The notes below the pieces were generated by a model. That model did not search any database and was not told where the DNA came from. It worked only from the letters and a program-made list of their open reading frames with translations. A DNA stretch of 34,539 nucleotides from assembly GCA_018716485.1 (NCBI GenBank), contig DVJY01000051.1:1-34539 (forward strand). The letters run 5' to 3'. The stretch is from Candidatus Scybalocola faecipullorum (GTDB lineage: Bacteria; Bacillota; Clostridia; Lachnospirales; Lachnospiraceae). The position numbers and the translations under genes were made by a program. Shown one piece after another: positions 7,482 to 14,189 of this stretch (its first letter is position 1; each line of letters begins with the position of its first letter).

Positions 7482-8273
7482 ATGATTAAAATTATCGTTT
7501 GTATGAAACAGGTTCCGGCGGGAACAAAGGTAGAAATTGATCCCGAGACCGGAGCAATGAAGCGTCTTGGCAGTGAAACACGGACCAATCCATATGATTT
7601 GTTTGCACTGGAAACGGCCCTTTTGCTGAAAGAAAAGCTGGGCGGTACAGTCACTGTTTTGACGATGGGGCCGCGCCAGGCGGAAGAAATGATGCGTGAT
7701 GCCTATACAATGGGCGCAGATGATGCGGTTATTTTGTCAGATAAAAAATTTGCCGGCGCCGATGTATTGTCGACTTCTTACACATTGGCTCAGGGCATTA
7801 CACTTCTCGGAGGCGCCGATCTTATTTTATGCGGGCGTCAGACGACTGACGGCGATACGGCGCAAGTGGGGCCGGCCATTGCAGAGCATTTGAATTTGCC
7901 CCATGCAGCATGGGTTTCGGAGATTATCAATGCCGATGATGAAAAAATTTGTGTAAAACAGGATCTTGCCAGTGTAACACAGATATCGGAAATACCGTAT
8001 CCGTGTCTTATTACGGTAGAAAAAGATATATGTGTGCCAAGACTGCCGTCATATCTTTTGAAGAAAGCAACGCAGGGAAAACCTGTCCGCATACTGAGCC
8101 TTGAAGATCTTTTGGATCAGGATTTAAGCCGGTACGGACTGATCGGATCGCCGACATCTGTGGAGCGTATGTTTGCGCCGCCGGAAACGGAAAAGCAAGT
8201 TTATATCGATGGAGATGCCATTGAAAAAGCGGATCGGCTGTTTTCGATTTTGACATCAAAGAAAATAATATAA
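7482..8273 (+). CDS. lctB: Electron transfer flavoprotein beta subunit (lactate dehydrogenase-associated, LctB-like)
   Basis: 263 residues. It starts MIKIIVCMKQVPAG and has the ETF-beta signature: TNPYDLFALETALLLKE, VLTMGPRQAEE, GADDAVILSD and the nucleotide-binding CGRQTTDGDTAQVGP around residues 119-133. In bifurcating ETFs this subunit holds the FAD where electrons from NADH (or to NAD+) divide. First gene of an operon with an iron-sulfur EtfA and an FAD lactate dehydrogenase, the order of lctB-lctC-lctD in Acetobacterium woodii. Upstream AGGAAGAAAGCT gives a moderate ribosome binding site. The symbol is by synteny; etfB is equally valid. Confidence 0.9.
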   Translation: MIKIIVCMKQVPAGTKVEIDPETGAMKRLGSETRTNPYDLFALETALLLKEKLGGTVTVLTMGPRQAEEMMRDAYTMGADDAVILSDKKFAGADVLSTSYTLAQGITLLGGADLILCGRQTTDGDTAQVGPAIAEHLNLPHAAWVSEIINADDEKICVKQDLASVTQISEIPYPCLITVEKDICVPRLPSYLLKKATQGKPVRILSLEDLLDQDLSRYGLIGSPTSVERMFAPPETEKQVYIDGDAIEKADRLFSILTSKKII

Positions 8274-8293
8274 ATTAAAGGAGTAATACAGCC

Positions 8294-9484
8294 ATGGAAT
8301 TTTTGAAATTTGACGCGCAAAAATGTACGCTTTGCGGGCTCTGTGTTGAAAAATGTCCTTTTGGCGCATTGACGATTGAAGGCAACGGGATTCAGGTGAC
8401 GGATACATGCCGTATGTGCGGACTTTGCGTCAGATGCTGCCCTGAAAAGGCGATACGCTTTGAGCAGCGTGCCAATGCTGTGGATAAAGATGAATGGAGA
8501 GATTTCCTCATTTTTGCGGAACAGGAACGGGGAGAAATCCATCCGGTCACTTATGAGCTGATCGGGGAGGCATTGAAAATGGCCTCTAAAGTGAACTATT
8601 ACGTTAATGTATTGATGATTGGCGGCCTAGGGACGGCCCTAAATGCCAAAAAGCTGCTTGAATACGGTGTACATAAAGTTTATGTGTATGAACATGAAGG
8701 ATTTTCAGGATTTCGTGCCGACTGCTATGCCGATGCGGCGGCCGACTGTATTTCTGCGGTTAAGCCAAGTTCTGTGCTTATCGGTGCGACAGCGCTGGGA
8801 CGTTCGCTGGCGCCAAGACTGGCGACCCGTTTCCACACAGGACTGACTGCAGATTGTACGACACTGGATATTAAGCCGAATACAGATATGGTTCAGATCC
8901 GGCCTGCATTCGGCGGAAATATTATGGCGCAGATTGCTATTGCCAAGTCAAGGCCCCAGTTTGCCACAGTTCGGTATAAAGTCATGGACCGCGCCCAAAA
9001 AACAGATCATCCGGAAGGAGAAGTTGTAATCTGTCCGGTGTCAGAGGCTATGGTCCGTTCTAAAATCAGGATTATCTCTGCAGAAGTGCTTGACCGAAAG
9101 AAAAGTTTGGAGGAGGAGGATGTCATTGTCGTCGCAGGGCGCGGTGTGCGGACAGAAAAAGACGTGGAAATGTGCAGGGCGCTTGCAGAGGCACTTGGCG
9201 GACAGCTGGCATTTACCCGTCCGATGGTCGAAAACGGATTTGGGGATAACGCGCACCAGATCGGCCTTTCAGGAAGAACTGTCCGGCCGAAGCTGATCAT
9301 TACCTGCGGTGTTTCCGGAGCGATACAGTTTACATCGTGTATGAACAGTTCGGAGTGTATTGTTGCAATTAATACGGATCCTCAGGCTCAGATATTTAAG
9401 GCGGCACATTATTGTATTGTTGATGATTTATATCAGGTGGTGCCTCGGCTGACTGAACTGGTGCGCCGTCAGAAGGAGGATTAA
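8294..9484 (+). CDS. lctC: Electron transfer flavoprotein alpha subunit with N-terminal 2x[4Fe-4S] domain (LctC-like)
   Basis: 396 residues, start supported by AAAGGAG. Residues 1-60 form a ferredoxin-like insert with CTLCGLCVEKCP (Cys 11, 14, 17, 21) and CRMCGLCVRCCP (Cys 39, 42, 45, 49). Then comes an ETF-alpha N-terminal domain (about 80-200) and the FAD-binding C-terminal domain with AGRGVRTEKDVEMC, LGGQLAFTRPMVENGF, IGLSGRTVRPKL, GVSGAIQFTSCM and IVAINTDPQA. ETF-alpha subunits with such clusters occur in the ferredoxin-linked lactate dehydrogenase of acetogens. This supports a bifurcation or confurcation role rather than simple respiratory transfer. It is 20 bases after etfB and 3 bases before the dehydrogenase gene. 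Confidence 0.9.
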   Translation: MEFLKFDAQKCTLCGLCVEKCPFGALTIEGNGIQVTDTCRMCGLCVRCCPEKAIRFEQRANAVDKDEWRDFLIFAEQERGEIHPVTYELIGEALKMASKVNYYVNVLMIGGLGTALNAKKLLEYGVHKVYVYEHEGFSGFRADCYADAAADCISAVKPSSVLIGATALGRSLAPRLATRFHTGLTADCTTLDIKPNTDMVQIRPAFGGNIMAQIAIAKSRPQFATVRYKVMDRAQKTDHPEGEVVICPVSEAMVRSKIRIISAEVLDRKKSLEEEDVIVVAGRGVRTEKDVEMCRALAEALGGQLAFTRPMVENGFGDNAHQIGLSGRTVRPKLIITCGVSGAIQFTSCMNSSECIVAINTDPQAQIFKAAHYCIVDDLYQVVPRLTELVRRQKED

Positions 9485-9487
9485 AAC

Positions 9488-10918
9488 ATGGCTTATCCAT
9501 ATAAGAAAATGACAGAGAGTGATTTTGATTTTATTCGCTCGGTGACTGCAAATGACCGCGTTTGGGTCGGCGAAGATATTGATCATGAATTTTATAAAGA
9601 TGAAATGCCTGAGTACGGTGTTTATCCGCCGGAACTTTATGTGGAAGTGCTCAATAAAGAAGAAGTCTCGGCCATCATGGCATATGCTTACAAAGAAAAT
9701 ATTCCCGTTGTGTGCAGAGGCGCCGGTACAGGTCTGGCCGGCGGCGCAACGTGTAAATACGGCGGTATTATGCTGTCGGTGATGCGGATGAATAAAATTT
9801 TTCCGGTAGATCATAAAAATCAGACGATTACCGTGGAGCCGGGAGCGCTTCTTATTGATGTTCAGGCGGCTGCGGCTGCAGAAGGACTTTTTTATCCGCC
9901 GGATCCGGGTGAAAAAACTGCATCAATCGGAGGCAATGTAATTACCAATGCCGGAGGTATGAAAGCTGTGCGCTACGGACTGACGAGAGATTTTGTGCGC
10001 TGCATTGAGGCGGTAATGCCGGACGGTTCAATCATGAATTTTTCATCGAACGTTGTTAAAAATACGACCGGCTATGATGTGAAAGATCTGATTATCGGTT
10101 CGGAAGGCACACTGTGTATTTTAACTCAGGTGACGTTAAAGCTTCTGCCGGCACCGACATGCACATGTACCCTTGTGATGCCGTTTAGGAGTCTGGAAGA
10201 ATGTGCGGACATGGTGCCGAAAGTATTGGAACTGCCTTTTGTGCCGACAGCCATTGAGTTTTTGGAGCGCGAACTGATTGATATTGTTGAACGCACACTC
10301 CATAAATATTTTCCGGTTAAACAAGGCGAGGCTGTCCTGATTGTTATGTACGATGCTTCCAGCAGGCAGGAATTGGACAGTGCAGTGACAGCTGCTGCAG
10401 AGGCGGCGCTGGCCAACGGCGCGCTAGACTGCTGTATTGCCGGGACACCTGAGCGGGCGGCGTCCGTGTGGGAAGTACGCGGCGGCATCCTTGAAGGCAT
10501 GAAAGCAGATTCGGTTGCTCAGGAGGAATGCGATGTTGTTGTGCCGAGGGCAAGAATAGCTGAATATGTCAAGGCGGCAAAGAAAATCGCGCTGGCTCAC
10601 GGTATACGCGTGGAACCGTGCGGACACTGCGGCGACGGCAATATCCATACAGAAATGCTGCGCGGACCGGAAATGAGCGATGAAGCGTGGAAAGCAGCGA
10701 CCCATGCGTCATTGACAGAATTGTATGCACTGTCAAAAGAACTGGGCGGACAGCTTTCCGGAGAGCATGGCATCGGAAACGGCCGTCTTGAGTTTTTGAA
10801 AGAATTTGTCGGACCGAGAATGATCGCGCTTTATAAAGCAATCAAACTGGCGTTTGATGACAAATTGATTCTTAATCCGGGCAAGGTAATTGAGTTTAAT
10901 GAATCAATATCAGAATGA
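9488..10918 (+). CDS. lctD: FAD-linked lactate dehydrogenase (GlcD/LctD family)
   Basis: 476 residues. The PCMH-type FAD domain (about 45-225) has CRGAGTGLAGGAT and YPPDPGEKTASIGGNVITN. The FAD-oxidase C-terminal domain has the metal-ligand segment CGHCGDGNIHTEM around residue 378 and SGEHGIGNGR around 422. This is the glycolate oxidase GlcD / D-lactate dehydrogenase family. The gene order etfB, Fe-S etfA, this gene marks it as the dehydrogenase of an ETF-coupled complex that reduces NAD+ with lactate while oxidising ferredoxin, as known for Acetobacterium woodii LctBCD. Other 2-hydroxy acids are possible substrates. AAGGAGG, inside the end of etfA, serves as its ribosome binding site. Confidence 0.88.
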   Translation: MAYPYKKMTESDFDFIRSVTANDRVWVGEDIDHEFYKDEMPEYGVYPPELYVEVLNKEEVSAIMAYAYKENIPVVCRGAGTGLAGGATCKYGGIMLSVMRMNKIFPVDHKNQTITVEPGALLIDVQAAAAAEGLFYPPDPGEKTASIGGNVITNAGGMKAVRYGLTRDFVRCIEAVMPDGSIMNFSSNVVKNTTGYDVKDLIIGSEGTLCILTQVTLKLLPAPTCTCTLVMPFRSLEECADMVPKVLELPFVPTAIEFLERELIDIVERTLHKYFPVKQGEAVLIVMYDASSRQELDSAVTAAAEAALANGALDCCIAGTPERAASVWEVRGGILEGMKADSVAQEECDVVVPRARIAEYVKAAKKIALAHGIRVEPCGHCGDGNIHTEMLRGPEMSDEAWKAATHASLTELYALSKELGGQLSGEHGIGNGRLEFLKEFVGPRMIALYKAIKLAFDDKLILNPGKVIEFNESISE

Positions 10919-10934
10919 AAATGAGGGAAGAATT

Positions 10935-12113
10935 ATGGGAAAGAAAAAATCATTGCTTGTAGATAAAAGCAGAATGCCTTTGGCGATGGGGATTGCCTTT
11001 GTGGCATTTACAACCCAGTTTGGCGGCGGATTTGCCTCCGGCGCGCAGATTTATCAATATTTTATCAATTACGGCGTATGGTGTCTTATTATGCCGATTT
11101 TGACACAAGGTCTGTATTCACTGTTTTTCTGGTATGGCATGCGTTATGCATATAAACATAAAACCTATGATTACCGCAGCTTTTCGGATAGTCTGTATGG
11201 CAAAACAAGAGTCGTCATGTCAAATCTTTATGAAATATGTTATTTGATCATGATCGGCACAGCATCAGCCGCTGCTTTTGCCACAGGCGGCTCAACGATA
11301 GAAACACTGTTTGGTATTCCATATTGGCTGTGTACAGTCATCGTTGCCGCATTTATCTTCGTTATTGCCCTTTTCGGAACTTCTGTTGTCCGCAAATGTG
11401 CGTCCACATTAAGTGTGTTAATTATTATCGGTCTTATACTCGTGCTCGTTCCGAATATTATCGCACAGTGGGATTCGATCACGGAATCAATAGGCCGTAT
11501 GGCTTCCGGAGAGATGACCGTGTTGTCTGAGAAAAACGGTCATTTCGGCCCGGCACTGTATTCGGCAGTATTATACTTTTTCTTCCAGCTGGCTTCTGTT
11601 TCTGTTATGTACCAGCATATGGAACCGGTGACAGATGTTAAGCAGATCAATCGTTCTGCAATCGGTATGTTTGTGTGTAACTTCTTTGCCATGGAATTAT
11701 CCATTTTCGGGCTGCTGGCAGTTGCATTTGTCGCTGATCTTGCGACCGCTTCCGTACCGATGCTCATTCTCGTGGAACAGGGCGTCGGCGCTAAAATATT
11801 AACACCGATCATATCGATATTGATCATTCTCGGTGCCATTTCAACAGCCGTTAATATGATCTCTGGCATTGTAACCCGCTGCGTTAACGCCGTAGAACGG
11901 AGAATGAAAACAGACAGCGACCGCAAAAAGGGCCATCTGGCAAGAAACGCTGTATTTACACTGATCTTTACATTCCTCGCATTCGCCATTGCCCAGTTCG
12001 GATTGATGACAGTCGTCAGCAAAGGATATGCATACCTTGGCTATGCGGCATTCATCACATTATTCATACCATTCGTCATTCACGCGATTGCCACCAAAGG
12101 AAAAGAAATATAA
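10935..12113 (+). CDS. YkvI-family polytopic membrane protein, putative transporter
   Basis: 392 residues from the ATG at 10935, which has GAGGGAAG just upstream; a longer frame from 10890 would overlap the dehydrogenase gene and has no start signal. About 10-11 membrane helices. The first contains the family signature FTTQFGGGFASGAQIYQYF with the glycine-rich break typical of LeuT-fold carriers. Later segments include GTASAAAFATGG and SILIILGAISTAVNMISG. YkvI proteins have no established substrate. As the fourth gene of the lactate operon, where acetogens carry the lactate permease lctE, it is a candidate carrier for lactate or another hydroxy acid, but that rests only on context. Confidence 0.82.
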   Translation: MGKKKSLLVDKSRMPLAMGIAFVAFTTQFGGGFASGAQIYQYFINYGVWCLIMPILTQGLYSLFFWYGMRYAYKHKTYDYRSFSDSLYGKTRVVMSNLYEICYLIMIGTASAAAFATGGSTIETLFGIPYWLCTVIVAAFIFVIALFGTSVVRKCASTLSVLIIIGLILVLVPNIIAQWDSITESIGRMASGEMTVLSEKNGHFGPALYSAVLYFFFQLASVSVMYQHMEPVTDVKQINRSAIGMFVCNFFAMELSIFGLLAVAFVADLATASVPMLILVEQGVGAKILTPIISILIILGAISTAVNMISGIVTRCVNAVERRMKTDSDRKKGHLARNAVFTLIFTFLAFAIAQFGLMTVVSKGYAYLGYAAFITLFIPFVIHAIATKGKEI

Positions 12114-12118
12114 AAAAT

Positions 12119-12254
12119 GCGCCGGAAGGCGCATTTTTTATGCAGACCGACCAAAGCGTCGGGCTGAAACACGATGGCGCCGGGAGGCGCATTTTTTATG
12201 CAGACCGACCGAAGTGTCGGGCTGAAACACGATGGCGCCGGGAGGCGCATTTTA
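12119..12254. repeat. Tandem 58-bp repeat of terminator hairpins (2 full copies plus a partial third)
   Basis: Unit 1 is 12119-12176, unit 2 is 12177-12234 and a truncated unit 3 runs from 12235 into the moaC stop codon. Each full unit holds a GCGCC-GGAA/GGGA-GGCGC hairpin followed by a T run, then a second hairpin CCGAC-6 nt-GTCGG. The two full units differ at three positions only: one in the first hairpin's loop and two in the second hairpin's loop; every stem is kept. The first hairpin is flanked by A6 and T6, so it also works for the convergent moaC transcript. Confidence 0.88.
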
Positions 12255-12725
12255 TTTGCGAATGTAATGTCCTGATTTTCCGCCGTCTTTTTCCAGAAGA
12301 CAAAGATCCGTGATCACCATGCCGCGGTCTACAGCTTTGCACATGTCATAGATGGTCAGTGCGGCAGCGGAAGCTGCATGGAGCGCTTCCATTTCAATAC
12401 CGGTTTTCCCTGTTGTTTTGACAGTGACGATAATCTGAATCGAAGAATTTTTTTCATCCGGCCTGAATTCGATGTCTGTGCCGGTCAAAAGCAGAGGATG
12501 ACACATTGGTATGATATCCGATGTTTTTTTTGCAGCCATAATGCCGGCAACTTGGGCAACGGCAAGGACATCGCCTTTTTTTGCTTGTCCGCTCATAATC
12601 ATTTGAAAAGTTTCCGGCTGCATATGAATTGTTGCAGAGGCGATACCATAGCGCTGTGTGTCCGGCTTCGATGAAATATCGACCATGCGGGCATGGCCTT
12701 GAAGATTGATATGCGTAAGTTCCAT
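12252..12725 (-). CDS. moaC: Cyclic pyranopterin monophosphate synthase MoaC
   Basis: 157 residues from the ATG at 12725, chosen for the AAGGGA 8 bases upstream; the longer frame to 12959 would cross the promoter and the tRNA on the other strand. Signature segments: [17 protein letters not shown], the active-site [12 protein letters not shown] (residues about 66-77), [21 protein letters not shown], and [10 protein letters not shown]. MoaC converts 3',8-cyclo-7,8-dihydro-GTP, made by MoaA, to cyclic pyranopterin monophosphate in molybdenum cofactor synthesis. It is alone here; other moa/mog genes must lie elsewhere. Its 3' end abuts the terminator repeat array. Confidence 0.95.
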   Translation of the reverse strand: MELTHINLQGHARMVDISSKPDTQRYGIASATIHMQPETFQMIMSGQAKKGDVLAVAQVAGIMAAKKTSDIIPMCHPLLLTGTDIEFRPDEKNSSIQIIVTVKTTGKTGIEMEALHAASAAALTIYDMCKAVDRGMVITDLCLLEKDGGKSGHYIRK

Positions 12726-12743
12726 AGTTTCCGTCCCTTCTGT

Positions 12744-12760
12744 GACGGCCTTTTGCCGTC
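12744..12760 (-). promoter_or_regulatory. Hairpin in the moaC leader
   Basis: A perfect 6-bp stem GACGGC/GCCGTC with a 5-base loop, located between the promoter and the ribosome binding site of moaC. It is too small for the known Moco riboswitch and may only influence translation or mRNA stability. Confidence 0.35.
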
Positions 12761-12794
12761 TATGTTCAATTTCAATATCGTGCAGGATAAAGTT

Positions 12795-12823
12795 ATTATA
12801 AACGCCCGAACAGCGGCAGACAA
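12795..12823 (-). promoter_or_regulatory. Promoter for moaC
   Basis: Minus strand TTGTCT (12818-12823), a 17-base spacer and a perfect TATAAT (12795-12800). It predicts a leader of about 60 nt. Confidence 0.75.
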
Positions 12824-12872
12824 GCAAATAGCTGCATAAATTTAAATTTTTCAAAAAATTTAAAAAATTCCC

Positions 12873-12901
12873 TTGACTTTTCATAGCCTTTTGCATATAA
12901 T
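12873..12901 (+). promoter_or_regulatory. Promoter for tRNA-Glu
   Basis: TTGACT (12873-12878), a 17-base spacer and TATAAT (12896-12901), 20 bases before the mature tRNA end. Confidence 0.85.
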
Positions 12902-12921
12902 AAAAAAGTCGAAAACAACAA

Positions 12922-12993
12922 GGCCTGTTGGTCAAGCGGCTAAGACGCCGCCCTCTCACGGCGGAAACAGGGGTTCGATTCCCCTACAGGCTA
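12922..12993 (+). tRNA. tRNA-Glu (anticodon CTC)
   Basis: A 72-nt cloverleaf: acceptor GGCCTGT/ACAGGCT (with G1-U72) plus discriminator A, anticodon stem CCGCC/GGCGG, loop CTCTCAC with U33 and anticodon CTC, T arm GGGGT/CCCTA-type with loop TTCGATT. It matches the bacterial tRNA-Glu pattern in the anticodon arm and the variable region. Confidence 0.93.
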
Positions 12994-13013
12994 TTTATAA
13001 AGGAGCAGATGAA

Positions 13014-13048
13014 GTAATCGAAAAATCGAGTTTCGGTTGCTTTTTTTG
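13014..13048 (+). terminator. Terminator after tRNA-Glu
   Basis: An 11-bp stem AGTAATCGAAA with TTTCGGTTGCT (two G-T pairs) followed by seven Ts, about 20 bases after the tRNA. Confidence 0.75.
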
Positions 13049-13147
13049 TTGCAGTTTTACGGTTAATTAAGGGTATGTCAGCGGCCTGAGAGGGCAGGAG
13101 TTGACGAATGTGAAAAATTTGTGTATATTACTGTTAAATCATTAAGC

Positions 13148-13258
13148 TTTTGTCGAGACAAAAATGTGCTGACTTTCGTATCAACAACTAAAGAAAAGAG
13201 AGGACAAGTTTGGAAGTAAACTTCCAAATCTACCATTATTGACGCAGCAAGTGCGTCA
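13148..13258 (+). promoter_or_regulatory. Palindrome and two hairpins in the leader of the DUF6076 gene
   Basis: Three elements in order: the palindrome TTTTGTCGAGACAAAA (13148-13163); a perfect 8-bp hairpin TTTGGAAG-TAAA-CTTCCAAA (13209-13228); and a perfect 7-bp hairpin TGACGCA-GCAAG-TGCGTCA (13240-13258), ending four bases before the AGAGGAAAAG ribosome binding site. None has a T run, so they look like operator or translational control elements rather than terminators. Confidence 0.55.
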
Positions 13259-13272
13259 GGAAAGAGGAAAAG

Positions 13273-14037
13273 ATGGAGAATGAGCCTTTAAAACTATATA
13301 CCCATGTGATGATTGATATTCACGGGGAAAATATACGCTTTGGCACAGATCAAAACTTTCACATCGGCATCAGTTTGTTCGATTTTATTGAACATATGAC
13401 TTCTCATCCGTATTTTAGCCAGAAAATCGAAGGTAAATTTCAGGAACTGCTGAAGGATATGCCGGCCGGACAGATGATCGAACTGCAAAATACATATCGG
13501 GCGCTGATCGATGCGGCGGCGGAAGCAGAAGATAAGGAGCATTATGATCCGGCGGTGATGGATTATATGGCCCGCTACAAATGTATTGCCGGTCTCGGCA
13601 TTATATTTGATCAAAGCGGTATGCCATGGTTTGATTATCTGATTACAGAATTTGAAGATTGTCTGTACTTGGAACTCAGGGAACTGATGCTGCGAAAATG
13701 CAAAATAAAAAAATGCAAAAACTGCGGCAGGTATTTTGTGCCTAAAAAAAGCAATATTGATTATTGTCAGCGTATATATACAGAAGACGGAAAAACATGT
13801 GCTCAGGTTGGTTATGCTCAGACATTTGCCAAAAGTGTTAAAAGCGACGAACTTTTGCTGGCGTATACAAGAGCTTATAAAGCACACTATGCACGGATGA
13901 GCAAACCGCGCAAAAAAGCCGCCAATATGAGCAGAGAGGCATTTGACGCATGGTATGCTGAGGCAAAACAGAAACTGGACCAGGCAAGAAACGGAACATT
14001 AGATTCGGAAATTTTTATGAGGTGGCTCAAAGAATAA
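13273..14037 (+). CDS. DUF6076-like protein with a four-cysteine zinc-finger-like motif
   Basis: 254 residues. The N-terminal 140 residues are mostly helical without a recognised fold. The C-terminal half has KCKNCGRYFVP (Cys148, Cys151), then YCQR (Cys165) and GKTCAQVGYA (Cys176), a C-x2-C-x13-C-x10-C arrangement likely to bind zinc, followed by a charged helical tail. I recognise it as a widespread clostridial family of unknown function, usually labelled DUF6076. The start is set by AGAGGAAAAG directly upstream. It has a structured leader and is followed by the lon promoter region. No functional claim is made. Confidence 0.8.
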   Translation: MENEPLKLYTHVMIDIHGENIRFGTDQNFHIGISLFDFIEHMTSHPYFSQKIEGKFQELLKDMPAGQMIELQNTYRALIDAAAEAEDKEHYDPAVMDYMARYKCIAGLGIIFDQSGMPWFDYLITEFEDCLYLELRELMLRKCKIKKCKNCGRYFVPKKSNIDYCQRIYTEDGKTCAQVGYAQTFAKSVKSDELLLAYTRAYKAHYARMSKPRKKAANMSREAFDAWYAEAKQKLDQARNGTLDSEIFMRWLKE

Positions 14038-14045
14038 AAAAATAG

Positions 14046-14074
14046 TTGACAAATAAAACAGACTGTGCTATCGT
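14046..14074 (+). promoter_or_regulatory. Candidate promoter upstream of lon
   Basis: TTGACA (14046-14051), a 17-base spacer and TATCGT (14069-14074), right after the DUF6076 stop codon. The -10 box is weak (4 of 6) and the start would lie about 60 bases before the CIRCE element, so a nearer promoter could exist. Confidence 0.4.
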
Positions 14075-14100
14075 TTATGACAAATAAAAATAAGTAGTTC

Positions 14101-14135
14101 TATAGCGGATAATTTAATTATTCGCTATATTTTTA
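14101..14135 (+). promoter_or_regulatory. Hairpin with T run between DUF6076 and lon
   Basis: TATAGCGGATAAT pairs with ATTATTCGCTATA (13 pairs with one G-T) around a short loop and is followed by five Ts. It may terminate the DUF6076 transcript, or attenuate lon if transcription starts at the promoter at 14046. Confidence 0.5.
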
Positions 14136-14143
14136 CAATTGTG

Positions 14144-14170
14144 TTAGCACTCAACAACAATGACTGCTAA
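14144..14170. promoter_or_regulatory. CIRCE element (HrcA operator) before lon
   Basis: TTAGCACTC (14144-14152), a 9-base spacer, then GACTGCTAA (14162-14170). The CIRCE consensus is TTAGCACTC-N9-GAGTGCTAA; the left arm and spacer length match exactly and the right arm has one mismatch. It ends just before the AAAGGAG ribosome binding site of lon, a usual position for HrcA repression. Confidence 0.88.
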
Positions 14171-14189
14171 CAAAGAAAGGAGAATCATT

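Noticed and set aside
11540-12022. 160-codon minus-strand frame inside the YkvI gene
   Set aside because: Antisense to conserved transmembrane helices of the real gene.
12119-12254. 58-bp repeats as a CRISPR or insertion sequence end
   Set aside because: There is no spacer/repeat alternation and no transposase; each unit is a terminator hairpin.
12744-12760. Molybdenum cofactor riboswitch before moaC
   Set aside because: Only a single small hairpin is present, far too short for that riboswitch class.
12726-12959. N-terminal extension of moaC to 12959
   Set aside because: It would overlap the tRNA-Glu gene and the moaC promoter; the ATG at 12725 has a good ribosome binding site and fits the family length.
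14160-14189. Upstream ATG of lon at 14160
   Set aside because: It lies inside the CIRCE element, and AAAGGAG is placed for the ATG at 14190.
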